A stretch of DNA of 64,000 nucleotides, taken from positions 12,811,366 through 12,875,365 of the forward strand of contig NC_088777.1 of the NCBI RefSeq assembly GCF_954871325.1, given 5' to 3'. The position numbers and the translations under genes are program-made. The stretch is from Gordionus sp. m RMFG-2023. Its lineage: Eukaryota > Nematomorpha > Gordioida > Chordodea > Parachordodidae. The notes beneath the pieces were generated by a model. That model saw nothing but the letters and a program-made list of their open reading frames with translations, made no database searches and was not told where the DNA came from. How positions within the stretch are numbered: position 1 is the stretch's first letter; every line of letters starts with the position of its first letter. Of this stretch, positions 29,197-44,100 are shown one piece after another.

Positions 29197-32100
29197 GTAA
29201 GCCTGAAATTTATATTTGTATTTTTGTAGTTTTGATTTTAAAGATAATCCTTTCATAATCAAATTATGAAAATCAGATAAACAATTTTTAACTTAAGATT
29301 GAAATGGAATATTTAATAAAATGTAATTAACACCTTGGAATATCCTTATTTATAAACACTTATTTTTTATATGATAATCTTTTAAATAACCATTATTAAT
29401 ATACAAATTTATTAAAATAATTTTATTTTTAAATCAAATACTCTATTAAAATTTAGAACCAATGCAGTTATGAATTACACTGAGGTAGAAAGTAAAGTTA
29501 GAGAAGCAACTAATGATGACACATGGGGACCCACAGGACAAATTATGATTGAAATAAGTCATTACACACATTCATTTCAACATTATTCAGAGGTAATGGC
29601 TATTATATGGAGGCGTATGTTCCAAGAAAATAAAAACAATTGGAGAAGGATTTACAAGGTTTCACATACATCAGTATTTTAAAAAAAATATAAAAATGAT
29701 AATTAAAAATTAGGAGCTTAGCCTAACACTGCATGCTAAGATTTTTCTAAAAGATTGAGCCAATAAAAAAAATAAAGTAAGATAGGACCACCTGGTAAGC
29801 TCATCCTCTTAGTATAATTTTGACTTGATATTTATTAGGCCAGACTGTGAGATCCCTAATGCTAATTAAATAAAAGGAAAATAACATTTATTAAATAATA
29901 TATATGGCCAATATTCATGACAATCATTCATTGATTGTTATTGCTAATGGATTATTACTCTAAAATTAAAAGTAGGACTGATACTAAAAAAAAATATATA
30001 TTAAATTTAATTTTTTTTATTATTTTTGTAACTAGAAAATAAAATAATAGGCATCCTTTATCATTTTCTTAATGTAATATAGATTTTCAATGATTTATAG
30101 TATTTTATAATTGTAAAAATTCAAATTACTTTTAGGCTTAACTTACTTTTAATTTTACAATTCTTGATTTAACCCTTTAAAGTCCTGTGAGCTAATTTGA
30201 GATCATCATATTGAATGTTATTTTTTAATGTTTAAAAAAACTCAATGATTTAATTTAACATTTTTTAATAAATATACTAATGTATTCAATCATATTTTAT
30301 CATAATAAAAAAAAATATGCTTTTTATTTATTTTATTATCATGTAAATTTTGACTCGTTTCAATTTTTTCTGAATTATTTGATTTTACATATTGTTTAAA
30401 TATATTTTAATTCAAAAATTTTGAAAACTGTTTATTTTATAAAGAAGACAAAATATTCAAATATGTCATGAATTTATATTTTTTTAGAATTTTAATTATT
30501 TTTGTAAATATAATTTTAAAATTATGATGCCAAATTAACTCATTGGGAATTTAATAAGTTATTTTATTAACATTGAGTAAATTTTATTTTTTATAGATCT
30601 AATAATTATAATTGAAGGTGATATTTCAGAAACAGATATTGAAAATAGTGAGGATATTAATCATCCTATTGACAGTATAGATACAAATTCGCCCACAAAT
30701 GCACTCCACATAGAACTTGATAATGTTCATGAAGGTCCTAGTTTTCCTAATCTCAGTAGTAATTGGGTATTAAAAAATATTGAATCATTTGATACAATAT
30801 TTTCTAAAAAGTTTTCTAATCCCCCAAATAATATTCCAACACCATATCACTTTGAATAATATTTCATTTGATAGATACCTGCATTGTGAATGCATGGCTA
30901 TTGTATCGAAGACATTACTTCAAAAAAATGAAAAATCTTTTATAAAACTTATAACATCTATATATAGTTCCTGCCTTGTTAATGGCAGGTAAAATTAGTA
31001 AAATAAAAATAGGGAGACCATTAAATGAAAATCCTAAAATACAAAAAGGATATAAGTTACCTCAGATAATTACTGACGTTAGATATGATAATTTAGGGCA
31101 TTGGCCAGAAGCTTCTAAGACTCGAAAAAGATGTAAATTATGTGTTATCGCATATTCAAGGACTATGTGTGAAAAAATTTATGCTATAACTAGGAAATAA
31201 ATTTAAAAAAAATTTTCATAATAAATAAATATTTTTTTATATACATGCATTTCGCTCAATGATGCCAAATTGTATCATGATTTTTTTTTACCTGTATACT
31301 ATGAAATATAAGTCGAAATAAAAATTTTACATCCTTGGTGTATATAAATGAAGATTTTTTATAAAAAAATTTTTTTAGTTTTATTTTAAAAGGTTGAGCT
31401 TTAAAGGGTTAATTTAAATATATTTATGAATTGTTATATTTTTTTACCTTATTTTATAAAACTTTCTTAAAAGTATATTAGGGAAAATATTTATATTAAC
31501 AAATTTCTGATAAATATATTGTATAATTAAAATTTCATTTGGCAAAAACAAACAAAAGCCAAAATTTAAGAAGCAAAGAATCATAAACAAAAAAATCACT
31601 GCAAATAAATCATGATTTTGAGTAAGGGAAAACATCTTTTCCTTTCTTTTTATACTAATTAATTGGGAAAATAAATTAGAAGCATTAAAATTCATGACAA
31701 CAAATGCCATGTTCATTTTTTTCTCTATTGAAAGAATTATAAAAAAAATAAGATACTTCTATTTAAAAATGTAAGGAATTACATATATAATAAAAATTCA
31801 AGGAAATACATTTAATATAAATGACAAATACAATACATAACAAATCTTATTCTCTTAGCATATCATTTGATTGTGTTTGCCCAAAACAAGCACATGTGGG
31901 TTTACCTAAAAATCGATTATAGATACTTATAGATTTATAATTAATTTTTATTTAAATTTATTTATTTCATCTAAGTATTGATCTTTTAAAAGATTACTAT
32001 TTAATTTACATGTTGAATGTGGGAAAACCAATTATCACTATTTGATTTGAAGAAGTACCTAGCCTAATATGAGAGTCAAGTAAATGGATCGATTTTGTGT

Positions 32101-35100
32101 TCCATAAAGTGATGGGCTACATGTTAATTTTTTTGACCAATACCAATCTAATATTTGCCTATAATAACTAAAGCCACATATTTTTATTATTGATTCATAA
32201 TTTTTATCTAAATTTCTTCCTTATCTTATATATTTTTATTTTGCATATGTACGGTAAAGAAATAAGAGGTAAATTAATAACTAAATTTATAATGTTGGAA
32301 ATTTTATTTTGAAAATAAAAAAAAAGCTTGAAGTTTATCTATACTTCTTCGAGTTATCAATGTTTCCAGCAGTGCCAAAGTAATTGATTCTGATGGGTGC
32401 AGGTTGCTCGAGATACTAAATAAAATCTTGTTTTAATCTTCAATAATCAAAAGGATCAGCGAGATATATAAAATATCAATATCCTTTCCTTTATCAGATT
32501 TTAACTAATCCTAGAAATATTTTTATTGGGTTCATTTTTCAAATTTAGAGTTATTTTGTGAGCATTCAATATACCTCAATATATTTCTATTTATTTCATA
32601 ACATTTCATATAATTTCCAAAGTATTTTTTTTTTAAATTATATGAATAATCGTTATTTTACCCTTCGTTTATTAATATTTACCAATTCGATTTTTTTTCA
32701 AAAGGTCAATTCAATATCGACGTAGATCAGTTACATTGGTGTAGTCTTAAAACAATATCTCCTAATTTTTTTTAGATAATTTTTTATTTGCCGCTCAGTT
32801 ACGGCCAAGTGGGCTAATAGATATATAGGATAAACTTTTAAATATTATGATAATACTTGGCATGTAATTATATAACGTGAGTGAATATAAATTCAAGTTT
32901 TATAGATATTCTGAGCCGTTTCCCCCTTTTCTATCCCAAAATATTCCGGATTCTAGTTCCATCAATTTACTCATTAAGTTACATTTTCACTGAGCTGTTC
33001 CAGAATGTTCCCTTCCAGTTCGCTGGTGATCTGAAGTTGAGTTGTTTAGGAAAAAACTCTCATAGTGACATAAAGTCATATTTATTGAATATAAATTAAA
33101 TGTTCATTATTTATAAAAAAAATAAATATTTGTTTTATTTAATGCACCTATTTTTAGGCTTTAGTGCTTCTAGCCTATTTGCTGAGAAATGGTTCCGAAA
33201 GAGTTGTGAACTCTTGTAGAGAACACCTTTTTGACCTTAAAACTTTGCAAAATTTTTCGTACATCGATGAAAGTAACAAGGATCAAGGGATCAATGGTTT
33301 TTATTTTTATATGATCTTTTTTTACAAAAACAATTTATAATTAATACTATTGTTGTTATAACTGGAAAGAAAAAAAATAAGTAATTAATTAGCTTAGATA
33401 GAGCAAACTGGCTTGACTCATTTGGAAGAGATTTAGTTGTAAAAATCAAGCCCATCAAATGATAAAGTATAAATTTTTACAATTAAATCATTTAATCGAG
33501 TTCCTTCTATAACACTATGCGAATTATGCCTATTCAAATACGAATGTAATAATCAATTATTCCTAATCAACTCGTATTCATACGAATAATAAAATATACT
33601 ATTCTAGTTCGATTGGTATAATTACGAATAGCAAATTATAGGGGTATGCCGATACCATTCTTTGGAGGCCCACCCGCCGGTACTATTTGCCGATATAAAT
33701 CAATATCGGCCGATTAGTCTATCCGATTTTTAATATATTTTAATTTTTATTATACCACAACATAAGCCATTTAAAAAAATATATACTTTATCAAATTTTA
33801 CTTAAATTATCATTTAGGCTTTTATTATATTTTTAACAAACTTTATTTTCAATTATTTTATTTTTTTTAAAAAATATCACTTCATTTATATAAGAATGTT
33901 CTTAATTTATACATAAATATATTTTCTTAAATTAATTAATTTAACTTAGGACGCCATTTTATCGGATCAAATCTGCCAATTTAATAACATCGACAGATAA
34001 CCGATATTTTAAAAAAGACGAAAACTCGTCCCGATCCGAGCCGACGAAAAATATCGGTACATTCCTAGCAAATTATTTGCATTCGTTTTTGAATAGGCTT
34101 ACTGCAGATTCAAATTTTTTATTTAGAAAATTTTGAAAAAAATTGGGAAATGGGAGGGAAGAGGGTTCACATGCTCAATTAACATCCCCTTAAAATACGC
34201 CAACACTCTTGGGCGAGGTAGTTTTATGGTTAGAGATATGGGATAAGGTTAGTTACGTTAATTACGATTTTAATAAAATTTAACTACTTTTAACATTAAC
34301 CGAAGAAACATGAAAGAACTAAATAAAATGAAAGAAGAATAGTGATAAAAAAGAAGTTATAAATATTATATAAAGCAAAAACATATATTAAATATAGATA
34401 AGCACAAGCCAATAATAATACATAACAAAAAAATGGCCTTGTATCATAGAAATTGAAAAATTATGGGAATAATATTTTTATTATTTTATTTTTTAAGAGG
34501 ATAAAAAAACAGCTCCATATATTGTAATACTTTATGTTAAAAATAAACCATAATTTCAATTTTCTAATATTCAAAAAAAAATGCCTTTCGGCCCTCTAAA
34601 AAAATCAAAAAAAAAGAAAAATTTACGAATATCACTTCCAAAATATAAAATAACTTATAATTTTTTTTTTCGAGAACTTGCAATTTTAATATAATATTTT
34701 TGTCTTATTTTCTTTTTAGAATTCTAAATAACTCTCTGGATAAAGAATGTGATTTTTAAAAATTAAAAAAAAGAGTCAAGACTAACATGAACGCAGTTTA
34801 ATAAATAGTTTATTATGTTCTCATTTATTATAAGTTTTTTTTCTCTCTTTTTGGCGATTTTATTTTTCAGATTACCTGTTTCTTTAGGCATCGTTAAATG
34901 GAATTTAGAGCCTTACTTTTTTGCTTAAAAAAAATTAAATAACTTTTTACAAAATTTATCAAAATGGGGGATAACACTGATTTGACAAGAGAAATGGATA
35001 GGAAATGTCTTCGGGAAATATATTATTTTATCAGCAAAAAAATTTGAATATACTTTATTTTTATATTTTTTAGTCCCATGGTATTAAAATTGATTTTTTT

Positions 35101-38100
35101 TATAAAAAAAACCCCAATCTTAAAGATAAAATTATTAACTATAATTACCTTTGCGACGATAGACAAATGAACATAGAGAGAATTGGAATGAAAAATGAAT
35201 AAAAGAAATTTATTATCATAACTAAATTAAGAAAGGAAGTTAAAGAAATAAAATCAATAAATTAAAAAAAAGGTATAATATAAAATAAATTTGAAATAAT
35301 TTATTATATTTTTTTATTTATAAATATCTCAGTACGTCAGAAGGTTAAAGAGTTGATAGATTTTGTTCAAAACGACGAACGGCTCAAGGAGGAGAGAAAA
35401 AAAGCTAAAGCCAATCGCGAAAAATTTGTCGGTCTTTCCAACCAATCGGGGTCAGTCTCGCGCCACAACAATCATTCTTCTTTCGGGACTTACTGTAATT
35501 TCGTCCAAAAAATATTAATAAAATATAAATAAAGGAATTTTTATACAGGTATTCGAACCGCAAATAATATCGGTTCAGGTTTCGATTCAGATAAAAATTA
35601 CAGCTCTCTTTTAGTTCGAACCTCTAAAACCCGGCTGAACTTTTTACACATAAAACATTATTAGAATTAAAAGAGAATTAAATTTTTAAAAATGTTATTA
35701 CTAATCCCTAAAAAGGATTATTGAGTCCGTTATGAAAATTAAATATCTTCCGGATTTTCTTCTATCAAATTTATATCTTATAAGGAGGGAAGAATTTGAT
35801 TCTATGATGGAGATTATTAATAATCTTAAAGGGAGTTAGGCTATCGTGGAGTTCTGGCCAACTTCCTTCCTTAATGTGATCGATTTCATTTTAATATTAT
35901 TTGAGGACTTTTACCCAATATTCACCAAAATAGATCCGATAACGATATTTAAAATTTATCCTAATTTTAATCCCTTATCTTAGCACCATAGAACGATACA
36001 TATCAACTAAAATCCTTATATAAAAAAATTAAATTGCAGCTGCAAAATGATCAAAAATTTTTTTTTTATACCATTATTAAAATAAAGTAACTAAATTAAG
36101 CCATATATCGTAAAAATTAAATAAATAATTAGATAAAAAAATAAATCCAAACCGAAACGAATATCGGTTCAGGTTCGGATAAAAATAATGGTTTAAGGTT
36201 CAGGTTCGGTTCGCAAAAAATAAAAATATCGGTTCGGTTCGAACCTCTAAAAACCTGTTTGAACACATTTGTATTCAAACCTACATTAGGATTAGGAAAT
36301 TTTTTTTTTTATTTCATAATTAAAATAAAAACCATCATTTTTATTAATTGCACATTATAAAATAATATTTAATTTATAAATATAACAAATAAATATATCA
36401 ATGATTAATTTAAATATGAACAATTACTTAAATTTTTTTTATTAAGCTGCACAATTAATATATTTTCAAAATTCGTCTCACTCAAATTACATCTATAAGG
36501 AGATAATATAAATTTAATTGTTGAAAAACATCTTTCTACACTAACTTGGGTAGCTGGCATTGCCAGTATGATATCAGATTTGATGTGTCATTTATAATAC
36601 TATATGTAAATAATTTATATATTAGATTTAATTTTTTTCATTATAATTTATAAGCTAAAAATATTGCAAAATGGCAATACACTAAAGTTTATAAAAATTA
36701 TGACTGACGTTTATCAATCAAATGTGATTGATAATATATTTTAAAACAATTGGAATATAATTAAAATATTTGCAATATACTACTAGTATAGTAATAACTT
36801 AGACATTATTTTATAAGCATAAAATTATGAGACTCGAACCGATTCAGAGGCATTTTAGCGGGTTTATCAATCAAATGTGATTGATAATAATTTTTAAAAC
36901 AATTGGAATATAATTAAAATATTTGCAATATACTACTAGTATAGTAATAACTTAGACATAATTTTATAAGCATAAAATTATGAGACTCGAACCGGTTCAG
37001 AGGCATTTTAGAGGTTCGGTTCAGGTTCGGCTAGAAATTTTTTAGAGGTTTAGGTTCGGTTTAGGTTCGATAAAAAATACAGGTTTTTAGCGGTTTAACG
37101 GTTCAGGTTCAGTTTGGATCCCAAACACAACTTTTAAATTAATGTTGAAAAAAAAACTATTCAAAAAATCAGCCCTTTTTTTTGAATATCGGCAAGTAAT
37201 AATAGGTGGAACCTACTATTCCTATCCTATATTACAACGTATTGTTTTAAGCGAAGAATAAAACTAATTTTGAAACCTTTTACAGTTAAAATAATCTGAT
37301 TTTTATTTATTTTAAAGGAAGATTTATTAACTCATTCCTTCAAATATTTTTTTAGCCCCTATTCAATTCTGAGTCTGATTAATGTACATTCCTTACTTTT
37401 ATTTGATATGGTTTTATTTTAATTTTATAGATGTTATCGGGTATAACTCGAATGGCATTGGATAAGGCTTCCACAAAAACTAAAAATTATTTTAAAAAAT
37501 TTGAGCTTTTTTCCACTGAACCCGGAAACCTCCTTTAAGACTTATAGCAACCCGATGGCATTTAATACTTACCTCAACTCACAATTCATTCATTAAAATT
37601 AATGCTGTAAACATTTCTAAAAAAATCGAACGCGTTCAACGTTCATTGACAATAACCTAACACATTCACCCTCAACATTCATCTTCAGAAAAAGGAAGGC
37701 GTTCACGTTCCTTCAAAACTTTAATAAATAAATGCCTTATAATTTTTTTTACACAATATATTAGCTATGTTTGAAATTAATAGATTTATTTAAAATTTTC
37801 TTATTAATTTTTTAATATTTTCTTCTGATAGACAGGAAGGTTTGGTATTTAATATTGCATTATACACTAAAAAACACGCTCTACAGGGGCAGATGGGAAA
37901 ATTGCAGTTATATACTTTATAAATAACTCTCTTAGTGCAGGGAATTTATTAAAAATATTTATCCCCCCTTTGTTTCATAAAATTATATGAAATACAACAT
38001 TTCTTATGATCTTTAAAAAATATTTGAAAAAATTATTAGGCTACTTATACTTATATTTTGTAGAATAATAAATATTACAATTAAGTTTTAAATTAGGACT

Positions 38101-41100
38101 TGAAGATTTTGAAACTGTTATTATACTTTTTGGACACATTTTACATTTGATAAAGATAGAATTAATTTCTTTGAATATAAGATGTTACTAAAGTATTTAT
38201 TTCTTAATTTTCAGAATCAGATAATGATGAAATAACAATATCCATGCTAATGCTAATCTATAAAATTAATATATGATAATAATATTCAAATTAATGAACT
38301 ATAATATAGAACATAAATAGTGGCGGGTTAAAAAAAATTCAAATTTGATAAAGGAAACCACTCATAAATTCGAATTAATATTTTTTTTATTTTCAAATGA
38401 ATATTAATAAAAATAGTTTTCAAAATTGAACGAACGTAGATCACGAACGCGTTCGTCAAAAAAGGAACGTGTTCACAATCAAGGTTCGTCAAAAATAAAA
38501 AGAAGGCCATTCATACCGGATTGAACTACTACGCTCTTATATATCAAACGACAATTTTAAAAAAAAATCATTAAAAATTAATAGGAAATATTTTTAATTA
38601 GTATAATATAATTTATATTTTATATCACATTTTTATCGTTCATATTTTTTGTTATCCTTTTATTAAGAATGTATTTATATTATATTAAATACATTTAGAA
38701 ATATTTACACTCATAGATTTATATAAATTTGAACGCTTTCCTTTCCTTTTTTTTTGCAAGTGAACGATGGACGCGAACGAATTCGCGTTTCAAAAAAATA
38801 TGCTTGCAGCACTATTTATAACTAATTATCTTTTGAAATTAAAACAATTTTTATATAATAAATGATTGACCGACTAGACTACCCGTTCTTAATATTGAGA
38901 TTAACCATTATTTCAGCCAGTACAGGGTGCATAAAAGTTGATGGCCAAAATTTTCTAAAAATTTATAAGGTAATGTAACAACTTTACATAATGCTGGAAT
39001 ACATTACCAGTAAAATCATATTTTTAATAATTTTAAAAATCTCTCGCTAAAATTATTTTAAAATTGAGAGATTCGGAATCCCCTTGGATTCCATGTCCCA
39101 ACACCACACATAATATGCGCAGAACAAAACGAGTCTCCAAATAAAAACGGATTGTAATATAATATTATGTCTCCTTGATGTGATTTTTATAGGGACGTAG
39201 GTCATTTTATAGATTGCCCTAAATACCTTTTATTTCTCAACATTTTTAGGTTCGTAAATGTTTTAACAGATAAATAAGATAATATATTAATTTAAATGTA
39301 AACCTCTTCAAAATGCAATTTATCGTAATATTTAAAAAAAATAATGTACTGGCTACTTTAGTATGGTCTAACCCAAGGAAATTACCATTACAGCAGCGGA
39401 TTTAAATTACTACTCCTCTATTGTCACATGACCTGCCAGATTTGACAAAAAAGATTAAATTTTATTTCAATTCATTTTTATTGTACATTATCCCGAACCT
39501 ATATCTCTCAACCCTTTAACTCTAATCTTTAATGCTACACCTTACTTCAGATACTTTAAATTTTGAATAAATTTACCCAATCGAAAAAATTCATTGAGTT
39601 GATATTATCCTACTTTACATATTATTACCAGAGGCGTCTCTGATGAGGGAAGGAAGGTTGGCCTAAATTTAAAGTGATCACGCCTATCTGAGGAAACAAA
39701 TTTTTTAAATTATATAATAAAAAGTAATGAAGGAAAAAAAAATTGATGGCTTTTTCATGCGGAAAAAAAATTATCTCACTTTTTTTATTTCTAAAAAAAT
39801 ATGAATCAGCTGATTATGACCAATCATCTCTCGAGGAGACGTCTAGCCAATCGCAACCCGTTACATATTTGGACGAAAAGTTTAAAAACTCTGACAATTT
39901 TGGCGCAAATTCTGACGTTTCTAAAACAGATATGGATGATACCCCGGCTATGGCCAAGTAAATGATAAGCAATAAATTGAGCCATTGTTCAGTCATAATC
40001 TTTATATTTCATCTCTAAAATGACTGTGAAAACGGGTTCGAGAGACTAAACCGGTGCGAAAAATATTATTTTTAAAAATTCAGTTTGGTTCGAAACTCGG
40101 GTCACCGGATTGTTTTACACTCATCTAGCTCATCTTTTCGAACTTTGAATCCTCTAAAAATTCTATCCTTTAAAAAATCCATGATTGAATCTACATTAAA
40201 ATTATGCCTTTTTATTATTTTATAATACAAAACCCAAAAGTATTATTGGAGTTATATTTAAATTTTGGTGTACATCTAAATAGGCAAAAATTAAGACTGG
40301 AATTATAAATTTTACTCTCATTAATATTTTAATTCCACTTTTATTTCAAATTAAGTTAGAGTTCAAGAATTCCTCTCCATCCACCTTTTATTTTAAACTT
40401 AAAAATGGGGGTAATATAATATTAAATATTAGTTTCTTATATGCTAGCTAGATGGCACGTATTTTTTTTTGAATGGCTCTCACATAAAATTGATATAAGT
40501 TAAGTTAAAACTATAAATTAACTCTATGCCGATTTTACTTTACGTATTTGTTACACAAATTTAAGACCTAAAATCGTTGCCACTCAAAATAAAAACGCGA
40601 ATAAGAAACCTTCCTCTAGGGTAGTGTTGGCTCGGACCGGGGTCATCGACCTGGGACCTAAGGCACAAGAATTTATTCTCAAAAACGACAGTAACTAGCC
40701 TTTTAGCCTTTTTTATTATGTTTTATTGATAGCATCATTTTTTATTGGTCTTTATATTTTCCTCGCCATCTTGCACTTTTTAAACTTATATTTAAGTTAA
40801 TTTTTAAAATATTTATATTTACTAATATAATTAATTACAAAAAATTTGTGTGTATAATTAATTCCTTTTAATCATTTTCATTGTTATAAAATAGATAATG
40901 CGCCCGCCTAACATTGGATAAAAACTAAACTAATTAAACAAGCTTAAATTATTTAACTAATTTTAGAAAAATATCATTCCAACGACATCACTTTATAACT
41001 TTTTTGTAAATGATTGTAATTAATTATGAATTCCTTTTAAAAGTAATTATACCCAACTCCTCTGATACCATTAATGTTCTTTATAATTATTTTATCTGTT

Positions 41101-44100
41101 CTTTATAAAATTTTCCAATAATGTTATAATAGTAACAATACTTTTTATTTCATAATGAAATGTATTTAGTATTTTGAAAAAATTTAAAAGAAAATCTAAA
41201 ATATTGAAAGAAATGAGGAAAATAAAAAAGATGACAAATAAGAAGAAGATAATGAGGAAGAATTAATAGTAAGTAAATGACAAAAGGAAAGAAAATTATT
41301 TTCAAAAATTAATATTGAAAATTTTACTTAATAATAGACAAAAAAAATTATAAAATTGAAGAAAGACAAAAAAGATTAACTAACAATGTTTCTTTTTTCA
41401 GTAAAAAATTTTCATTTTCCTTTTTTGGAATGGGAAATCCTGTTCCTTGTTAAATTTAAATTTATCGTTAATTTTTCAAATACATTTTTTCCTTTAAAAT
41501 ATTAAAAATGTTACCAAAGAAGGTTTTATAGTGAGACAATCCTGACCATATAATTATTAATAATATGGTACATTATATCTAAAAGCATTTAAATATTATA
41601 GCAAAAAAAATGCTATTTATAAAGAGCGATTATACTGCGCTGTGGCATGGCAGACAGACTGATATTTAAAAAACGTATAATTCAAATTTTTAAACCTTTT
41701 AAAATAAGATTCGAATATGTTTGTTGGAGATTTTACCGCAAACTCCGACCCTAAAAAAGATGAAAGAAATTATTCCAAATCTTCAAATCAATCACAATCC
41801 GATGATCTATTCAATATTGCAGATTTTAAAACTGAAAAGAACGATGTTGGAGACGTAATTATTTTTCTATTTGAAAATATGATTTGATACTTAATAGCAT
41901 GTTTAAGGTTAGGAATTCTTGCAATTAGGGATGTAAATTTTAACTAAATTTCCCGGGAAATTTGGAGAAAATAGGGAAACAATGGGAGAAACGGGAAACT
42001 CTCTTTTTTATAATACTTTACAGGTCAATATTGATTTTTTTTATGCTTATTGAAAATATTGATTATAAACATTATAAATAAACAAATATGATTTAATTTC
42101 AACTAATTTGTGATATCTTTACATGTTTTATTTGAAATTATAGACTATAAACAATATTAAAATAAAATTTTGAGTAATTTGTTAGTTATCTTCGTTAGAA
42201 GAAGAAAAAGATTCCAGATCATAGCTTGGAATTCTAGAATCCACAATTTGTCATTTGCAGAAATTTCTCTATTACTCTCGCATTAACTAAATATTCAGAA
42301 AATCGGTTAATGATATCCAACCCCTTTGCAACTTCATCTTAAATTAAATCCGCAAAACCGGTCAAATATATGAGCAGCATAATGTATGTCCCAGCAACAA
42401 AATTTTTTTCGGCTTTTAATAAACTGCTCAAAAATTCTAAAATCACGCTCTGCCACAATAGATTTGATATTGTTTTATATTCGTTAAATGTCCCCCTGAC
42501 ATGAATAAATGCTTGAGGGACATCAGATAAATTATTCCCTTCTACTATCTATTTGTGTAAATATGACTTAAAAATTGTATACCTGCATTAAATCATTTAA
42601 AAACCCATCATTATCGAGAAGAGTAAGTCTCTTATCTCGATCAGTAAATATATCAAGAATTGCCATTTCATGTAGAATTTTTTTATTTTTTAACACGCTA
42701 TCATCAAAACTATAACAGCCAAACGAGTTGGGCTAGGCAACTTTAGGAAAACAATTTTATTATTTTTTCTTAGGAGTTATTTTTCTTGGTTGATAAAAGA
42801 ATATTTTTAGATTTTACATATATTTGATAATATTTATAGCTTTTGTGACTAAAATTTGAATAGTATCTTATTTGCTATATCCTTTAGAAGTAGATTTATT
42901 CAATAGTTGGATATATAATTTTTAAAAGGGCCCCTGCTTTTTTCATATTGCTTGCATTATGGTGTTGATTTTTAAAATTCCTATCTCTTCAATTACCTTG
43001 ATAAATTTGTATGCATGTTGTTGATGTGTCAATCGATTTATAGAAAATGGGGCAAGGGGTTACCAGAATAAAGTTGATAATGCATTCTCCTCTTATATTT
43101 GTCCACCCATTTAATGAGAGTCAAATTTTTGCTTTTGTCTAATTTTTCATTTACTATATGTTCTATCCTTTTTGTCTAATATGTTTTGCTCAGTATATAT
43201 CTGGAAAGCATTTTAAAAGCAGGTCTTAAGGATTGAAATAATTTCTTCCAATACAAACAATGGGTTATTGAAAATGGACAATTTGACATAAAGATGGCTT
43301 GTGCAAATTCAATTACCAGTTTACTTTGTTCTTCAGTTGTTATGTTATCAATGTATTTCATTACATTGTTTTTTTGAAAGGATTTCATTTTTGTTTATAT
43401 CATCATTTTTATTAGAATTAATATTGGGAGATAAAGTTGGTTTATCACTGAAATCAGCAACATTATTATTTGGTGGGGTAATTTTAATAAGTATCTTCTA
43501 GAATTTTGCAAATGGAGATAAGGAAATGAACATATATTCAAAAACAAAACACAATTATAACTTATGATATGAACCACGAGGAGAAAATATTTTTATAATA
43601 TATAATAAAAATCGTATTTATTTTATCATAAGACCATTTTTAAGAGAATGTTAATATTATAAAAATCATGCTGATTTAAGCAAAAAACCTATTATAAAAA
43701 TTGGGAAAACTATAGGGGAAATTTCTCTTATTTCTTGGAAAATTTCTTATGTTTTACATCCCTACTTACAATGCTCTTTTTAAAATGTGATATATTTTTT
43801 TTCTTTCGACATACATTATTTTTAAAAGTAAAGCTAATTTATTTATATTGACAGATTAAGTATTACCTATTTAAAAGATTATACATTAAAAGAGCGATAG
43901 AATAAAAAAGGTAAAATGGAAAGATGAGATATGGTTTTTTTTAAATAAAGGAAATAGATCATAAAGAAAATATAAAAATCTATTTTTTTTCTTTTATAAA
44001 TTTTTTTTTGATAAAAAAATATTATTCCGACAGTTTCTCCCATCTACGAAACAAAAGGAATTCAATCAACGAGGAGGCCATGCCCAAAACTTAGAATTTC

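Larger units (their letters stand above)
35545..37130. mobile_element. Composite hAT-derived repeat (GGTTCGGTTC ends)
   Basis: Three zones (about 35545-35640, 36150-36290, 36980-37130) carry GGTTC/GAACC repeats in both orientations, as terminal and subterminal repeats of hAT elements do. A hAT C-terminal coding relic lies between the second and third. At least two overlapping copies are likely; I could not fix the ends or any TSD. Located in CLINT1 intron 4. Confidence 0.6.

Noticed and set aside
38917-38969. Possible extra CLINT1 exon (CCAGTACAGGG..., acceptor TTTCAG, donor GTAATG)
   Set aside because: It joins exon 4 in phase but then leaves phase 0, which does not fit the exon at 39810. 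Joining exon 4 directly to 39810 fits exactly, so this is probably a decoy.
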